Source: Rhodocyclaceae bacterium (GTDB taxonomy: Bacteria > Pseudomonadota > Gammaproteobacteria > Burkholderiales > Rhodocyclaceae). From it: a stretch of DNA of 64,000 nucleotides. The notes under the pieces are model-generated. The model worked only from the letters and a program-made list of their open reading frames with translations, searched no databases and had not been told where the DNA came from. Shown here one piece after another: positions 13,150-22,587 of this stretch; the first letter of the stretch is position 1, and every line of letters begins with the position of its first letter. The DNA lies in assembly GCA_004379165.1 (NCBI GenBank), contig NKXK01000019.1, positions 1 through 64,000 on the forward strand, read 5' to 3'. The position numbers were made by a program, and so were the translations under genes.

Positions 13150-13165
13150 GCAAGACTAAAGTCGA

Positions 13166-13540
<375 letters not shown>

Positions 13541-13579
13541 TTCAATAAACTCCTAAATACAGTTCGTAATTGGTACGTG

Positions 13580-14077
13580 TTAAGCGGCAGCTTGTTCGCG
13601 CTGTGCGGCCAGCGCGCCCAGGGCACGGGCGAAGCCGGACACCGGAGCCTGCATGACGAACAGCAGCTTGGACAGCAGCTCTTCGCGGCTCGGGACGGAC
13701 GCAAGCGCCTGCACACCAGCCTTGTCGAGCACCTGGCCGGCATAGGAACCAGCCTTGAGTACCAACTTGTCATTGGTTTTTGCGAAGTCGCTGAGGACCT
13801 TCGCGGCAGCAACCGGATCGGCGGAGATGCTGTAGATCAACGGACCGACCATTTGGTCAGCCAGCCCAGCAAACGGGGTGCCGGCCACAGCGCGACGAAC
13901 CAGGGTGTTCTTCAGCACGCGCAGATAAACACCGGACTCACGAGCCTTCTTGCGCAGCACGGTGAGATCACCCACCTCAATACCGCGGTATTCGGCAATC
14001 GCGATCGTCTCGGCGTTGGCTACTTGTGCCGACACCTCAGCTACGACAGCTTTTTTGTCATTCAGATTGAGACCCAC
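13580..14077 (-). CDS. rplJ: 50S ribosomal protein L10
   Basis: L10 anchors the L7/L12 dimers to 23S rRNA. The 165-residue protein begins [19 protein letters not shown] and carries the conserved [20 protein letters not shown] region. The start is GTG, not ATG, supported by a strong AGGAGG eight bases upstream and family alignment. It is preceded by a 225-base leader with the L10-binding fold (see 14180-14260), so autogenous translational control by the L10-L12 complex is expected. It is cotranscribed with rplL. Confidence 0.97.
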   Translation of the reverse strand: MGLNLNDKKAVVAEVSAQVANAETIAIAEYRGIEVGDLTVLRKKARESGVYLRVLKNTLVRRAVAGTPFAGLADQMVGPLIYSISADPVAAAKVLSDFAKTNDKLVLKAGSYAGQVLDKAGVQALASVPSREELLSKLLFVMQAPVSGFARALGALAAQREQAAA

Positions 14078-14179
14078 AGGTCTTTCCTCCTTTCAAGTCA
14101 TAACACGGCGGACAATTCCGCCGCCCCTACGGCGACCTGAACCAGAAGCCGGCTGACAGAATCCTGTCAGCTGAAAATC

Positions 14180-14260
14180 TTGTTCGGGGACACCGTCTGC
14201 GCAGGGTGCTTTCGCGATTAAGCGCCGTTGCCGGCGCGCCTGCGGTCTTTGACGATCCGC
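14180..14260 (-). promoter_or_regulatory. L10 (rplJ) leader RNA
   Basis: On the minus strand the gap before rplJ contains CAAAGACCGCAGG and, about 40 bases later, CCTGCGCAGACGGTG, separated by a hairpin region with GGCGCTTAATC. These are the conserved paired segments and internal loop of the ribosomal L10 leader, which binds L10-L12 and shuts down rplJL translation. Two further simple hairpins follow (14152-14171 and 14106-14123), before the AGGAGG. Confidence 0.8.
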
Positions 14261-14302
14261 AGCAACCAGTCGAAACCGGCCGCTACGTCCCAAAGTTCTT
14301 GC

Positions 14303-14998
14303 TTAGCCTGCCAGCGTTGCCTGGTCGACACGCACGCCCGGACCCATGGTCGCGGAAACGGCGATCTTGCGCAGATACTGGCCCTTCGAAGAGGCTGGCT
14401 TGGCCTTTTGCAACGCGTCGATCAGCGCTTTGAGGTTGGTCTCCAGGTTCTCAACCGAGAAGGAGGCACGACCGATGGTGGCGTGGATGATACCGGCCTT
14501 GTCGGTACGGTACTGAACCTGACCGGCCTTGGCGTTCTTGACGGCGGTAGCGACATCCATGGTCACGGTACCGACCTTCGGGTTCGGCATCAGGCCGCGC
14601 GGACCGAGGATCTGACCGAGCTGGCCAACGACCTTCATGGCGTCCGGCGTGGCGATGACCACGTCGAAATTCAGGTTACCGGCCTTGACTTCAGCAGCCA
14701 AGTCATCGAAACCGACGACTTCAGCGCCAGCAGCCTTGGCGGCCTCTGCCTTGTCGCCCTGGGCGAACACGGCAACGCGAACCGACTTGCCGGTACCAGC
14801 CGGCAGAACGACGGAACCACGTACGACCTGATCTGACTTGCGTGCATCAACGCCGAGGTTGACCGCAACGTCGATCGACTCGTCAAACTTGGCAGTGGCA
14901 GTTTCCTTGGCCAGGGTCAGCGCTTCCTGCAGCGGGTAGAGCTTCTGGGCGACAACCTTGCTGGCAAGGGCTTTTTGTTTCTTCGTGAGCTTGGCCAT
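14303..14998 (-). CDS. rplA: 50S ribosomal protein L1
   Basis: L1 binds 23S rRNA at the exit-site stalk and in many bacteria represses its own operon. From the chosen ATG the protein is 231 residues, beginning [16 protein letters not shown] and containing the conserved [22 protein letters not shown] segment (here [20 protein letters not shown]). The open frame extends 40 codons upstream into rplK, but that part has no family similarity; the ATG at 14998 lies 3 bases after the rplK stop region and fits family length. Translationally coupled to rplK. Confidence 0.97.
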   Translation of the reverse strand: MAKLTKKQKALASKVVAQKLYPLQEALTLAKETATAKFDESIDVAVNLGVDARKSDQVVRGSVVLPAGTGKSVRVAVFAQGDKAEAAKAAGAEVVGFDDLAAEVKAGNLNFDVVIATPDAMKVVGQLGQILGPRGLMPNPKVGTVTMDVATAVKNAKAGQVQYRTDKAGIIHATIGRASFSVENLETNLKALIDALQKAKPASSKGQYLRKIAVSATMGPGVRVDQATLAG

Positions 14999-15000
14999 GA

Positions 15001-15432
15001 TTACAGACCCTCCACCGTGATACCCATCGAACGGGCAGAACCGGCGATGGTGCGAACAGCTGCTTCCATGTCGGCAGCGGTCAAATCGGGCATTTTGGTC
15101 TTGGCGATTTCTTCGCACTGGGCGCGCGTGATCTTGCCGACCTTGTCGGTATGCGGCTTGGCGGAACCGGACTTGATGCCGGCAGCCTTCTTGATCAGGA
15201 TCGTGGCCGGCGGGGTCTTCATCACGAAGGTGAAGGACTTGTCCGCATAGGCGGTGATCACAACCGGAATCGGCAGACCCGGCTCAACACCCTGAGTCTG
15301 GGCATTGAAGGCCTTACAGAATTCCATGATGTTCAGACCGCGCTGACCGAGGGCGGGGCCGATCGGGGGCGACGGGTTTGCTTTGCCTGCCGGCACTTGC
15401 AGCTTGATGAAGCCAACAATTTTCTTGGCCAT
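15001..15432 (-). CDS. rplK: 50S ribosomal protein L11
   Basis: L11 sits at the GTPase-associated centre of the 50S subunit and is needed for RelA-dependent sensing of uncharged tRNA. The 143-residue protein begins [18 protein letters not shown] and has the [24 protein letters not shown] proline-rich binding region and the C-terminal rRNA-binding domain ending [18 protein letters not shown] precedes the ATG. It follows nusG by 106 bases; that gap includes a small TGCCG/CGGCA hairpin but no clear promoter. Confidence 0.98.
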   Translation of the reverse strand: MAKKIVGFIKLQVPAGKANPSPPIGPALGQRGLNIMEFCKAFNAQTQGVEPGLPIPVVITAYADKSFTFVMKTPPATILIKKAAGIKSGSAKPHTDKVGKITRAQCEEIAKTKMPDLTAADMEAAVRTIAGSARSMGITVEGL

Positions 15433-15538
15433 TGATTACTCCTTGAAAATGAGTCGTAACGCGCGTTCACCGCAGACTGACAGCTAGTAACGCTCCTCTT
15501 GCCGAGATCAAGGCTCCCGGCAGGCCCCTAAAACAGGA

Positions 15539-16072
15539 TCAGGACTTTTCGACCTGACCGAATTCCAGCTCGACCGGCGTCGCACGACCGAAGATCGTGA
15601 CCGAGACCCGCAAGCGGTTTTTCTCGTAATTCACATCCTCGACGGCGCCATGGAAGTCGGTGAACGGACCTTCCTTGACACGAACCACTTCGCCAACCTC
15701 GAACAGCACCTTGGGACGGGGCTTTTCCACCCCTTCCTGCATCTGCTGCATGATCTTGTCGACTTCCTTCTGGGAAATCGGCGTTGGGCGCGTCGCGGTG
15801 CCACCGACAAAACCGGTGACCTTGGGGGTGTTCTTGACCAGGTGCCAGCTGTCGTCGTCCATTTCCATTTCGCAAAGGACGTAGCCCGGGAAGAATTTGC
15901 GCTCGGAGATGGCCTTCTGACCACCCTTCATTTCGACAACTTCTTCAACCGGCACGAGAATCTGGCCGAACTTGTCCTGCATGCCCAAGCGGTTGATGCG
16001 CTCCTGAATGGCGCGCATCACACTCTTTTCAAAACCGGAGTAGGCGTGAACGACGTACCAGCGTTTGCTCAT
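15539..16072 (-). CDS. nusG: Transcription antitermination factor NusG
   Basis: NusG binds the RNA polymerase clamp, suppresses pausing and links polymerase to Rho or to ribosomal protein S10. The 177-residue protein has the N-terminal NGN domain ([20 protein letters not shown]), the [20 protein letters not shown] region, and a C-terminal KOW domain ([21 protein letters not shown]). Its ATG overlaps the secE stop as ATGA, so the two are translationally coupled. This secE-nusG-rplK order is standard. Confidence 0.98.
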   Translation of the reverse strand: MSKRWYVVHAYSGFEKSVMRAIQERINRLGMQDKFGQILVPVEEVVEMKGGQKAISERKFFPGYVLCEMEMDDDSWHLVKNTPKVTGFVGGTATRPTPISQKEVDKIMQQMQEGVEKPRPKVLFEVGEVVRVKEGPFTDFHGAVEDVNYEKNRLRVSVTIFGRATPVELEFGQVEKS

Positions 16073-16422
16073 GATTTCTTCCAGCCGAGTACGAGGTCAT
16101 ACATGACCCACTCCAGGCTCTTGTCGGTGAGATACAGGAAAAGCGCCATCACGACCACAAAGGCGAATACGGCGCCGGTGGTCTGCATGGTTTCCTTGCG
16201 GGTCGGCCAGACAACCTTCTTGGCCTCAACCACAGCTTCATTGGCAAATACGAAGAATCGCTGACCTTGCTCGGTTTTCCAGGCAGCAGCCACTGCCAGC
16301 GCCAACCCGGCGAGAACCGCCAGGACGCGCAAAATCATTGCCTGCTCGGAGAGCAGGTAGAAGCCAGCCACGCCAGCTGCCAGAATAACCAGCGCCAGCG
16401 CAAACTTGATCTTGTCAGCCAT
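16069..16422 (-). CDS. secE: Preprotein translocase subunit SecE
   Basis: SecE clamps SecY in the inner-membrane protein translocation channel. The 117-residue protein has three predicted membrane helices (about residues 6-22, 29-46 and 85-105) and the conserved amphipathic segment with [13 protein letters not shown] before the last helix. The three-helix form resembles the enterobacterial protein rather than the one-helix minimal form. The open frame continues upstream through tRNA-Trp, but the ATG at 16422 gives the family N-terminus [11 protein letters not shown]. It overlaps nusG by four bases. Confidence 0.96.
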   Translation of the reverse strand: MADKIKFALALVILAAGVAGFYLLSEQAMILRVLAVLAGLALAVAAAWKTEQGQRFFVFANEAVVEAKKVVWPTRKETMQTTGAVFAFVVVMALFLYLTDKSLEWVMYDLVLGWKKS

Positions 16423-16447
16423 GACGTTCGCGATCTTTAAAAGAGAG

Positions 16448-16523
16448 TGGCAGGGGCGGAGGGAATCGAACCCCCGACCTTCGGTTTTGGAAACCGGCGC
16501 TCTACCAATTGAGCTACACCCCT
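16448..16523 (-). tRNA. tRNA-Trp (CCA)
   Basis: A full cloverleaf of 76 bases with encoded 3' CCA. The acceptor stem AGGGGTG pairs with CGCCCCT (one G-T), the anticodon loop reads TTCCAAA with anticodon CCA, and the T-loop is TTCGATT. It lies between tuf copy 2 and secE, a typical betaproteobacterial position. Confidence 0.97.
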
Positions 16524-16537
16524 GCTGCAGAAACATC

Positions 16538-16565
16538 AAGGCGCCTCGGCTTGCCGAAGCGCCTT
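16538..16565 (-). terminator. Hairpin after tuf copy 2
   Basis: A 13-bp stem with one mismatch (AAGGCGCTTCGGC against GCCGAGGCGCCTT on the minus strand) lies 18 bases after the tuf stop and before tRNA-Trp. The tail TTGATGTTT is only partly T-rich, so it may be a weak terminator or an RNA processing site that releases the tRNA. Confidence 0.5.
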
Positions 16566-16583
16566 AATTACAACATCAATCGA

Positions 16584-17774
16584 TTACTCGATGATCTTTG
16601 CGACGACGCCGGCGCCGACGGTACGACCGCCTTCGCGGATGGCGAAGCGCAGACCTTCTTCCATGGCGATCGGAGCGATCAGCTTGACGGTCATCTGGAT
16701 GTTGTCACCCGGCATGACCATTTCAACACCTTCCGGCAGGGAGATCGCGCCTGTCACATCGGTGGTACGGAAGTAGAACTGCGGGCGGTAGTTGTTGAAG
16801 AACGGGGTGTGACGACCACCTTCATCCTTGGACAGAACATACACTTCGCCAGTGAAGTGAGTGTGGGGGGTGATGGAGCCCGGCTTGCACAGGACTTGAC
16901 CACGCTCGACGTCTTCACGCTTGGTGCCACGCAGCAGGGCGCCGATGTTGTCGCCGGCCTGACCTTGATCAAGGAGCTTGCGGAACATTTCAACGCCGGT
17001 ACAGGTGGTCTTGACGGTCGGGCGGATACCGACGATTTCAATTTCTTCGCCAACCTTGACGATGCCGCGCTCAACACGACCGGTGACAACAGTACCGCGA
17101 CCGGAGATGGAGAAGACGTCTTCAACCGGCATCAGGAACGGCTGGTCAATGGCGCGCTCCGGGGTCGGGATATAGGAGTCCAGAGCATCTGCCAGACGGA
17201 AGATGGACGGCTCACCGATTTCGGACTGGTCGCCTTCCAGGGCCTTGAGTGCAGAACCGTGGATGATCGGGGTATCGTCGCCCGGGAAGTCGTACTTGGA
17301 GAGGAGCTCACGAAGTTCCATTTCGACGAGCTCGAGGAGTTCGGCGTCGTCAACCATGTCGCACTTGTTCATGAACACAAGGACGTACGGCACACCAACC
17401 TGACGAGCCAGAAGGATGTGCTCGCGGGTCTGCGGCATCGGGCCGTCAGCAGCGGAACAGACGAGGATGGCGCCGTCCATCTGGGCAGCACCGGTAATCA
17501 TGTTCTTGACGTAGTCAGCGTGACCCGGGCAATCAACGTGGGCGTAGTGACGATTTTCGGTTTCGTACTCGACGTGGGCGGTATTGATGGTGATACCGCG
17601 AGCCTTTTCTTCCGGCGCCGCGTCGATTTCGTCGTACTTCTTGGCTGCGCCGCCGAACTTGGCTGCCAGCACAGTGGTGATCGCCGCAGTCAGCGTGGTC
17701 TTGCCGTGGTCAACGTGACCAATCGTGCCAACGTTTACGTGCGGTTTGGTACGCTCGAATTTTTCCTTAGCCAT
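16584..17774 (-). CDS. tuf: Elongation factor Tu (copy 2)
   Basis: This second EF-Tu gene encodes the same 396-residue protein as the gene at 2-1192. Over the coding region I found one base difference, in codon 2 (GCT here, GCC there), while flanking sequences are unrelated. Here tuf follows tRNA-Tyr, tRNA-Gly and tRNA-Thr, the same neighbourhood as tufB in enteric bacteria, and shares their promoter. GAGGAACTGGA precedes the ATG. The near-identity is the usual sign of gene conversion between duplicate tuf genes. Confidence 0.98.
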   Translation of the reverse strand: MAKEKFERTKPHVNVGTIGHVDHGKTTLTAAITTVLAAKFGGAAKKYDEIDAAPEEKARGITINTAHVEYETENRHYAHVDCPGHADYVKNMITGAAQMDGAILVCSAADGPMPQTREHILLARQVGVPYVLVFMNKCDMVDDAELLELVEMELRELLSKYDFPGDDTPIIHGSALKALEGDQSEIGEPSIFRLADALDSYIPTPERAIDQPFLMPVEDVFSISGRGTVVTGRVERGIVKVGEEIEIVGIRPTVKTTCTGVEMFRKLLDQGQAGDNIGALLRGTKREDVERGQVLCKPGSITPHTHFTGEVYVLSKDEGGRHTPFFNNYRPQFYFRTTDVTGAISLPEGVEMVMPGDNIQMTVKLIAPIAMEEGLRFAIREGGRTVGAGVVAKIIE

Positions 17775-17827
17775 TCCAGTTCCTCAATAATCAAATAAGC
17801 AAAAAATCCAGAATCCAAGCTAATCGG

Positions 17828-17902
<75 letters not shown>

Positions 17903-17932
17903 CTACCTCAAAACTCTTGCCGTACCGCATCG

Positions 17933-18006
17933 TGGAGCGGGTGAAGGGAATCGAACCCTCGTCTTAAGCTTGGAAGGCTTCAGCTCTACCATTGAGCTAC
18001 ACCCGC
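17933..18006 (-). tRNA. tRNA-Gly (TCC)
   Basis: A 74-base cloverleaf with encoded CCA. The acceptor stem GCGGGTG/CACCCGC is perfect and the anticodon loop CTTCCAA carries TCC. The outermost anticodon-stem pair (positions 27-43) is a G-A mismatch; the other four pairs are intact. Confidence 0.96.
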
Positions 18007-18047
18007 TTAGTACCTAGCCCGCAGCATCGGCCGTTACAGCAACAACT

Positions 18048-18132
18048 TGGTGGAGGGAGAAGGATTCGAACCTTCGAAGGCAGAGCCGACAGATTTACAG
18101 TCTGTTCCCGTTGACCGCTTGGGTATCCCTCC
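18048..18132 (-). tRNA. tRNA-Tyr (GTA)
   Basis: An 85-base class II tRNA with a long variable arm and encoded CCA. The acceptor stem GGAGGGA/TCCCTCC is perfect and the CAGA/TCTG stem encloses CTGTAAA with anticodon GTA. It is the first gene after the promoter at 18146-18174. Confidence 0.97.
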
Positions 18133-18145
18133 GGAAGAACCCGAG

Positions 18146-18174
18146 ATTATCCGGACGTTACCCCACCCTGTCAA
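18146..18174 (-). promoter_or_regulatory. Sigma-70 promoter of the tRNA-tuf operon
   Basis: On the minus strand TTGACA (18174-18169) and GATAAT (18151-18146) are separated by exactly 17 bases. The sequence just downstream, CTCGGG, is GC-rich, as in stringently controlled stable-RNA promoters. tRNA-Tyr begins 14 bases after the -10 box. Confidence 0.82.
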
Positions 18175-18186
18175 CACCTCAGAGTG

Positions 18187-18212
18187 AAAAAAGCCGACCA
18201 TCTGGTCGGCTT
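18187..18212 (-). terminator. Terminator of the cytochrome c gene
   Basis: A perfect 9-bp stem AAGCCGACC/GGTCGGCTT with a four-base loop is followed on the minus strand by TTTTTT-like sequence, 20 bases after the cytochrome stop. It insulates the tRNA-tuf promoter from upstream transcription. Confidence 0.85.
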
Positions 18213-18231
18213 CTCCGGCTGACGGAAGAAA

Positions 18232-18540
18232 TTACTTCTGCGCCAGAACCCAAGAAACGAGCTTCTTGGCTTCGTCGTCGGTGACATTGTTCGGAGGCAT
18301 CGGGATTTCACCCCAAGCGCCCTTACCGCCGGCCTTAACCTTCGCAGCCAGCATGGCGGGCGCCTTTGCATCGCCCTTGTACTTGGCTGCAACATCCTTG
18401 TACGACGGGCCGACAAGCTTCTTGTCGACAGCATGGCAGGACATGCAGTTCTTGGCCTTCGCCAGTGCTTCATCAGCTTGAGCCTGACCGGTCATGACGA
18501 TGCCGGCGGCTGCCATCATGGCAACATAAACAGCTTTCAT
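18232..18540 (-). CDS. Small periplasmic c-type cytochrome (c551/c8 type)
   Basis: This is a small monohaem electron carrier. From the ATG at 18540 it is 102 residues: a signal peptide ending AQA around residue 22, a CMSCH haem-binding motif at 32-36, and the likely axial methionine Met81 in IPMPPN. The mature size of about 80 residues and the IPMPPN motif match the cytochrome c551/c8 family, which passes electrons between bc1 complexes and terminal oxidases, nitrite reductase or other periplasmic reductases. A longer frame starting upstream is rejected because it precedes the signal peptide. Its own terminator follows; it appears monocistronic. Confidence 0.9.
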   Translation of the reverse strand: MKAVYVAMMAAAGIVMTGQAQADEALAKAKNCMSCHAVDKKLVGPSYKDVAAKYKGDAKAPAMLAAKVKAGGKGAWGEIPMPPNNVTDDEAKKLVSWVLAQK

Positions 18541-18587
18541 ATTCTCGCTCCGTTTATCGATGGGTGGGTAAATCAGCTTAGGATGAT

Positions 18588-18681
18588 AAAGCGCCTCATT
18601 GCCGCTTGCAAACCCTTTTCGGAAAGGTCGCTGCCCGGGCACGTGTCACCTACGTCAGGCATTCACGCAATGAGGCGCTTT
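18588..18681. repeat. 15-bp perfect inverted repeat, 64-bp spacer
   Basis: AAAGCGCCTCATTGC at 18588-18602 is repeated as its exact complement at 18667-18681, between the LysE-type gene and the cytochrome gene. The spacer holds smaller pairings (CCTTTTC/GAAAAGG-like, TGCCCGGGCA). It may be a transcript-end structure or an operator pair; nothing in it looks like a transposase or known RNA. Confidence 0.6.
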
Positions 18682-18711
18682 GACGATGACAGGAAATCTC
18701 ACCAGGCCACT

Positions 18712-19329
18712 TTAATTGCGCGAAGACACAGCGAGCATCGAACCTGCAGTGATGAACACCGCACCAAAAATCCGGTTCTGCCAGCGCAAGTGCCGGACGT
18801 CGGCCAACCAGCGCCCCAATTGCAAGGCAGCCGCCGCATAACAGGACATCACCAGAATATCGGTCGCGCACAGCGTCGCGGCAATCACGACGTACTGCAC
18901 TGCGACCGGTTGGGCTGGATCGATGAACTGCGGCACCAGCGCCCCTATGAAAACAACCGCCTTCGGGTTGGTCAGGTTGACCAGTAGCCCCTGAACAAAG
19001 AGCCCGCGCCTAGGCGTATTTTCGGATGCAAGGTCCACGACACCCACCGGGGCTCGCCATTTCTGCACTCCGAGCCAGACCAGGTAAGCCGCACCGACAA
19101 ACTTCAGGATGCCAAATCCAGTTTCAGACGCCGCCAACAGTGCCCCCAGTCCCAAGGCAACTACCAGCAACTGGAGGAGCAAGGCGGCCTGCAAGCCAAG
19201 TATGGCCAACAGTGCGCTGCGGTAACCGTAGCGGAGACCGGTACTCATGCTGAGTACCGCGCCCGGCCCGGGGGTAATCGCGATCAGGATCGCCGCGAGC
19301 AGAAACCCGAGCCAGAGCGCAAGGCTCAT
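18712..19329 (-). CDS. LysE/RhtB-family amino acid exporter
   Basis: This 205-residue inner-membrane protein has about six hydrophobic helices and the family's N-terminal signature with [18 protein letters not shown] near residues 18-35. LysE/RhtB proteins export amino acids such as lysine, homoserine or threonine; the substrate here cannot be told. Its ATG overlaps the ilvD stop as ATGA, so the exporter is translationally coupled to a branched-chain amino acid synthesis gene, suggesting, by inference, overflow export of a product of that pathway. Confidence 0.85.
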   Translation of the reverse strand: MSLALWLGFLLAAILIAITPGPGAVLSMSTGLRYGYRSALLAILGLQAALLLQLLVVALGLGALLAASETGFGILKFVGAAYLVWLGVQKWRAPVGVVDLASENTPRRGLFVQGLLVNLTNPKAVVFIGALVPQFIDPAQPVAVQYVVIAATLCATDILVMSCYAAAALQLGRWLADVRHLRWQNRIFGAVFITAGSMLAVSSRN

Positions 19330-21182
19330 TTGCGCCGGGCGATCTGCGAAACGTCGCGGACGGCGCCCTTGTCCGCCGACGTGGTCATCAGGGCATAAGC
19401 CTGCAAGGCTGCCGACACGACACGCTCACGATTCAGCGGCTGCCAGGCGGTTTCGCCGCGGGCCTCCATCGCGGCACGACGGCGCGCCATTTCGTCATCG
19501 CTGACCGCCAGATGAATACGCCTATTCGGGATGTCGATCTCGATGGTATCGCCCTCTTCCACCAGACCGATGGCGCCACCATCGGCCGCTTCCGGTGAGG
19601 CATGGCCAATTGACAAGCCGGAAGTGCCTCCGGAAAAACGACCATCGGTCAGCAGTGCGCAGGCCTTACCCAGCCCCATCGACTTAAGATAAGAGGTGGG
19701 GTAGAGCATTTCCTGCATGCCCGGGCCGCCCTTGGGTCCTTCGTAGCGGATAACGACGACGTCGCCGGCGACGATCTGGCCACCGAGGATGCCTTCCACA
19801 GCCGCATCCTGACTCTCGAACACTCGGGCACGACCGGTGAACTTCCAGATCGACTCGTCAACACCCGCCGTCTTCACGATACAGCCATCGACCGCAATGT
19901 TGCCGGACAGCACAGCCAGGCCACCATCCAGAGAATAGGCATTGGCCTTGTTGCGGATGCAACCCTTGGTGCGGTCAAGATCGAGTTCGTTGAAACGACG
20001 ATTCTGCGAGAAGGCCACCTGCGTCGGGACACCACCGGGCGCTGCCTTATAGAAGTCATGAACCTTGACATCGTGCTCACGGACGACGTCCCAGCGGTCG
20101 ATCGCCTCACCCAGCGTGCGCGCATGGACTGTTGGCACCTGACGGTGCAACAGGCCGGCACGATCCAGTTCGCCAAGAATCCCCATGATGCCGCCGGCAC
20201 GATGAACGTCCTCGATGTGGTACTTGTCAGTCATCGGCGCGACCTTGCACAGACACGGCACGGCGCGGGAAATGCGGTCGATATCGGCCATCGTGAAATC
20301 GACACCGGCCTCCTGCGCCGCGGCCAGGATATGAAGGACCGTATTGGTCGAACCACCCATCGCCACATCGAGGGTCATGGCATTCTCGAAAGCGGCCTTG
20401 GTCGCCACCGAACGCGGCAGCACCGAGGCATCATCCTGCTCGTAGTAACGCTTGCACATCTCGACCGCCGTCCGCCCGGCGCGCAGGAACAACTCCTTGC
20501 GGTCAGCGTGGGTGGCGACGATGGTGCCGTTGCCCGGCAGGCTAAGGCCCAGGGCTTCGGTCAGGCAGTTCATCGAATTGGCGGTGAACATCCCCGAACA
20601 CGAACCGCAAGTCGGACAGGCCGAGCGTTCGATTTCATCGAGATCAGCCTGGGAAACGGACGCGTCAGCCGCCTTCACCATCGCATCAACGAGATCAAGA
20701 TGCACTACTTGCCCCTTGATCTGGACCTTGCCAGCCTCCATCGGGCCGCCGGAAACAAAAATGGCCGGAATGTTGAGGCGCATTGCCGCCATCAACATCC
20801 CCGGGGTGATCTTGTCGCAATTGGAGATGCAGACCATGGCGTCAGCGCAATGGGCGTTGACCATGTATTCAACGGAATCGGCAATCAGGTCGCGGGAAGG
20901 CAGCGAGTACAGCATACCGTTGTGGCCCATGGCGATGCCGTCGTCGATGGCAATGGTGTTGAACTCCTTCGCGATACCGCCCGCCGCCTCAATTTCGCGC
21001 GCGACCATCTGCCCGAGATCCTTGAGGTGTACGTGGCCCGGCACGAACTGGGTGAAGGAATTGACGACGGCAATGATCGGTTTGCCGAAGTCGCCGTCCT
21101 TCATGCCGGTCGCGCGCCAAAGGGCGCGGGCGCCGGCCATGTTGCGGCCATGGGTGGAAGTGCGGGAACGATAATGCGGCAT
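19326..21182 (-). CDS. ilvD: Dihydroxy-acid dehydratase
   Basis: IlvD is the Fe-S dehydratase for the third step of isoleucine and valine synthesis, turning dihydroxy acids into 2-oxo acids. From the ATG at 21182 it has 618 residues, the long-form length. Conserved segments include [17 protein letters not shown] at the N-terminus, [15 protein letters not shown] and [18 protein letters not shown], which carry Fe-S ligands, and a C-terminal [14 protein letters not shown] motif. An in-frame codon 12 bases upstream is a less likely start; GGAGAG precedes the chosen ATG. It is divergent from lgt. Confidence 0.97.
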   Translation of the reverse strand: MPHYRSRTSTHGRNMAGARALWRATGMKDGDFGKPIIAVVNSFTQFVPGHVHLKDLGQMVAREIEAAGGIAKEFNTIAIDDGIAMGHNGMLYSLPSRDLIADSVEYMVNAHCADAMVCISNCDKITPGMLMAAMRLNIPAIFVSGGPMEAGKVQIKGQVVHLDLVDAMVKAADASVSQADLDEIERSACPTCGSCSGMFTANSMNCLTEALGLSLPGNGTIVATHADRKELFLRAGRTAVEMCKRYYEQDDASVLPRSVATKAAFENAMTLDVAMGGSTNTVLHILAAAQEAGVDFTMADIDRISRAVPCLCKVAPMTDKYHIEDVHRAGGIMGILGELDRAGLLHRQVPTVHARTLGEAIDRWDVVREHDVKVHDFYKAAPGGVPTQVAFSQNRRFNELDLDRTKGCIRNKANAYSLDGGLAVLSGNIAVDGCIVKTAGVDESIWKFTGRARVFESQDAAVEGILGGQIVAGDVVVIRYEGPKGGPGMQEMLYPTSYLKSMGLGKACALLTDGRFSGGTSGLSIGHASPEAADGGAIGLVEEGDTIEIDIPNRRIHLAVSDDEMARRRAAMEARGETAWQPLNRERVVSAALQAYALMTTSADKGAVRDVSQIARRK

Positions 21183-21230
21183 GACTCTCTCCATCAGAAA
21201 CTGAACGCCACGGTATTGTCACCTGGCGCG

Positions 21231-21248
21231 AACTATAATTGATCAATT
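21231..21248. promoter_or_regulatory. Divergent ilvD/lgt promoter region
   Basis: The 87-base gap between ilvD and lgt has a TATAAT hexamer (21234-21239, plus strand) overlapping a perfect 12-base palindrome AATTGATCAATT (21237-21248). A minus-strand TATAGT overlaps as well. No well-spaced -35 box is evident for either gene, so this is a candidate only. Confidence 0.35.
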
Positions 21249-21269
21249 CTAGCCCACTCCGCGCCCGCA

Positions 21270-22061
21270 ATGCTTTTGCACCCGCAGTTCGACCCTGTCG
21301 CCGTTTCGCTTGGCCCGCTTTCCGTGCGCTGGTACGGTTTGATGTATCTGGTGGCGTTTGTTCAATTTCTTTTGCTCGGTCGTCTGCGCATCCGGCAACA
21401 CCCCGGTTTTTTGACGACCGAGCAACTCGACGACCTGCTGTTTTACGGCATGCTGGGCGTGATTCTTGGCGGCCGCCTCGGTCAGGTATTCTTTTACGAA
21501 CCCGGCTATTACCTTGCCCACCCGCTTGAGATCCTCGCCGTCTGGAAAGGCGGGATGAGCTTTCATGGCGGCTTCCTTGGCGTTCTGGTCGTGATGGCCT
21601 TATGGGCGCGCAAGCATCGGCTTTCCTGGCTGAAAGTGACCGACTTCATCGCCCCGCTGGTACCGCTGGGCCTTGCTGCTGGACGCGTTGGCAATTTCAT
21701 CAACGGTGAGTTGTGGGGACGTACCACCGATCCGAGCCTGCCGTGGGCCATGATTTTTCCGCAGGCCGGCGATGCCGCACCGCGACATCCGTCGCAGCTT
21801 TATCACGTTGGCCTGGAAGGCATCGCGCTATTCGTCATTTTGTGGCTTTTTTCGCGTCGACCGCAGCCGACCGGTGCGGTCTCCGGCGCCTTCCTAATTG
21901 GCTACGGCACCTTCCGCTTCATCACCGAGTTCTTCCGCGAACCCGACGCCGGCATCTTCGGCCAGTCCTACACCATCAGCATGGGGCAATGGCTGTCGCT
22001 GCCTATGGTCGCTGCGGGTATCATCCTGCTCGTGCTGGCACGGCGCACGAAAACACTATAA
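21270..22061 (+). CDS. lgt: Prolipoprotein diacylglyceryl transferase
   Basis: Lgt transfers a diacylglyceryl group from phosphatidylglycerol to the lipobox cysteine of prolipoproteins, the first lipoprotein maturation step. The 263-residue integral membrane protein has the expected seven hydrophobic segments, the HGGFLG motif with His99, and the Lgt signature [13 protein letters not shown] with Arg139. These align with the catalytically important His103 and Arg143 of E. coli. No strong Shine-Dalgarno precedes the ATG, so leadership by a short 5' leader is possible. It serves lipoproteins such as those at 27457, 35794 and 46120. Confidence 0.96.
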   Translation: MLLHPQFDPVAVSLGPLSVRWYGLMYLVAFVQFLLLGRLRIRQHPGFLTTEQLDDLLFYGMLGVILGGRLGQVFFYEPGYYLAHPLEILAVWKGGMSFHGGFLGVLVVMALWARKHRLSWLKVTDFIAPLVPLGLAAGRVGNFINGELWGRTTDPSLPWAMIFPQAGDAAPRHPSQLYHVGLEGIALFVILWLFSRRPQPTGAVSGAFLIGYGTFRFITEFFREPDAGIFGQSYTISMGQWLSLPMVAAGIILLVLARRTKTL

Positions 22062-22101
22062 TTATGGATTACGTCATCCACTACCAGACAGGAATCGCAT
22101 C

Positions 22102-22578
22102 ATGACTCGTCCGTTCAAGGTCCTCGGCATCCAGCAAATCGCCATCGGCGGCCCCTCCAAGGACAAGCTCCGTACCCTCTGGGTCGACATGTTCGGCCTC
22201 GAAGTCACCAGCACCTTTGTTTCCGAGCGCGAAAACGTCGACGAGGACATCTGCGTCATGGGCAGCGGTCCGTTCAAGGTCGAAGTCGACCTGATGCAAC
22301 CGCTGGATACGGAAAAGAAACCGGCGGTGCACGCCACGCCGCTCAATCACGTGGGCCTGTGGATCGACGACCTGCCGAAGGCCGTCGAGTGGCTGTCGGC
22401 CAATGGCGTGCGCTTTGCGCCGGGCGGCATCCGCAAGGGCGCGGCCGGGTTCGACATCACCTTCCTCCATCCCAAGGGCAACGATGAATTCCCGATCGGC
22501 GGAGAAGGCGTACTGATCGAACTGGTGCAGGCACCGCCGGAACTCGTTTCCGCCTTCACCAAGCTGGCAGCCCAGTAA
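22102..22578 (+). CDS. VOC-superfamily protein (glyoxalase/epimerase type)
   Basis: A 158-residue protein of the vicinal-oxygen-chelate fold, with two beta-alpha-beta-beta-beta repeats. The pattern of potential metal ligands (Gln in IQQIAI, Glu in KVEVDLMQ, His in [10 protein letters not shown] and Glu in GVLIELVQ) resembles methylmalonyl-CoA epimerase and glyoxalase I more than the dioxygenases. The reaction is not determinable from sequence alone. The start at MTRPFKV is chosen over a long upstream frame that runs through lgt in another reading frame. GGAATCGCATC precedes the ATG. It lies 40 bases after lgt. Confidence 0.82.
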   Translation: MTRPFKVLGIQQIAIGGPSKDKLRTLWVDMFGLEVTSTFVSERENVDEDICVMGSGPFKVEVDLMQPLDTEKKPAVHATPLNHVGLWIDDLPKAVEWLSANGVRFAPGGIRKGAAGFDITFLHPKGNDEFPIGGEGVLIELVQAPPELVSAFTKLAAQ

Positions 22579-22587
22579 GCACCTCCC

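Noticed and set aside
14999-15118. 40-codon N-terminal extension of rplA
   Set aside because: It lies inside rplK in another frame and has no L1 similarity.
16423-16539. N-terminal extension of secE through tRNA-Trp
   Set aside because: The extra residues are the tRNA read as protein; the family N-terminus begins at 16422.
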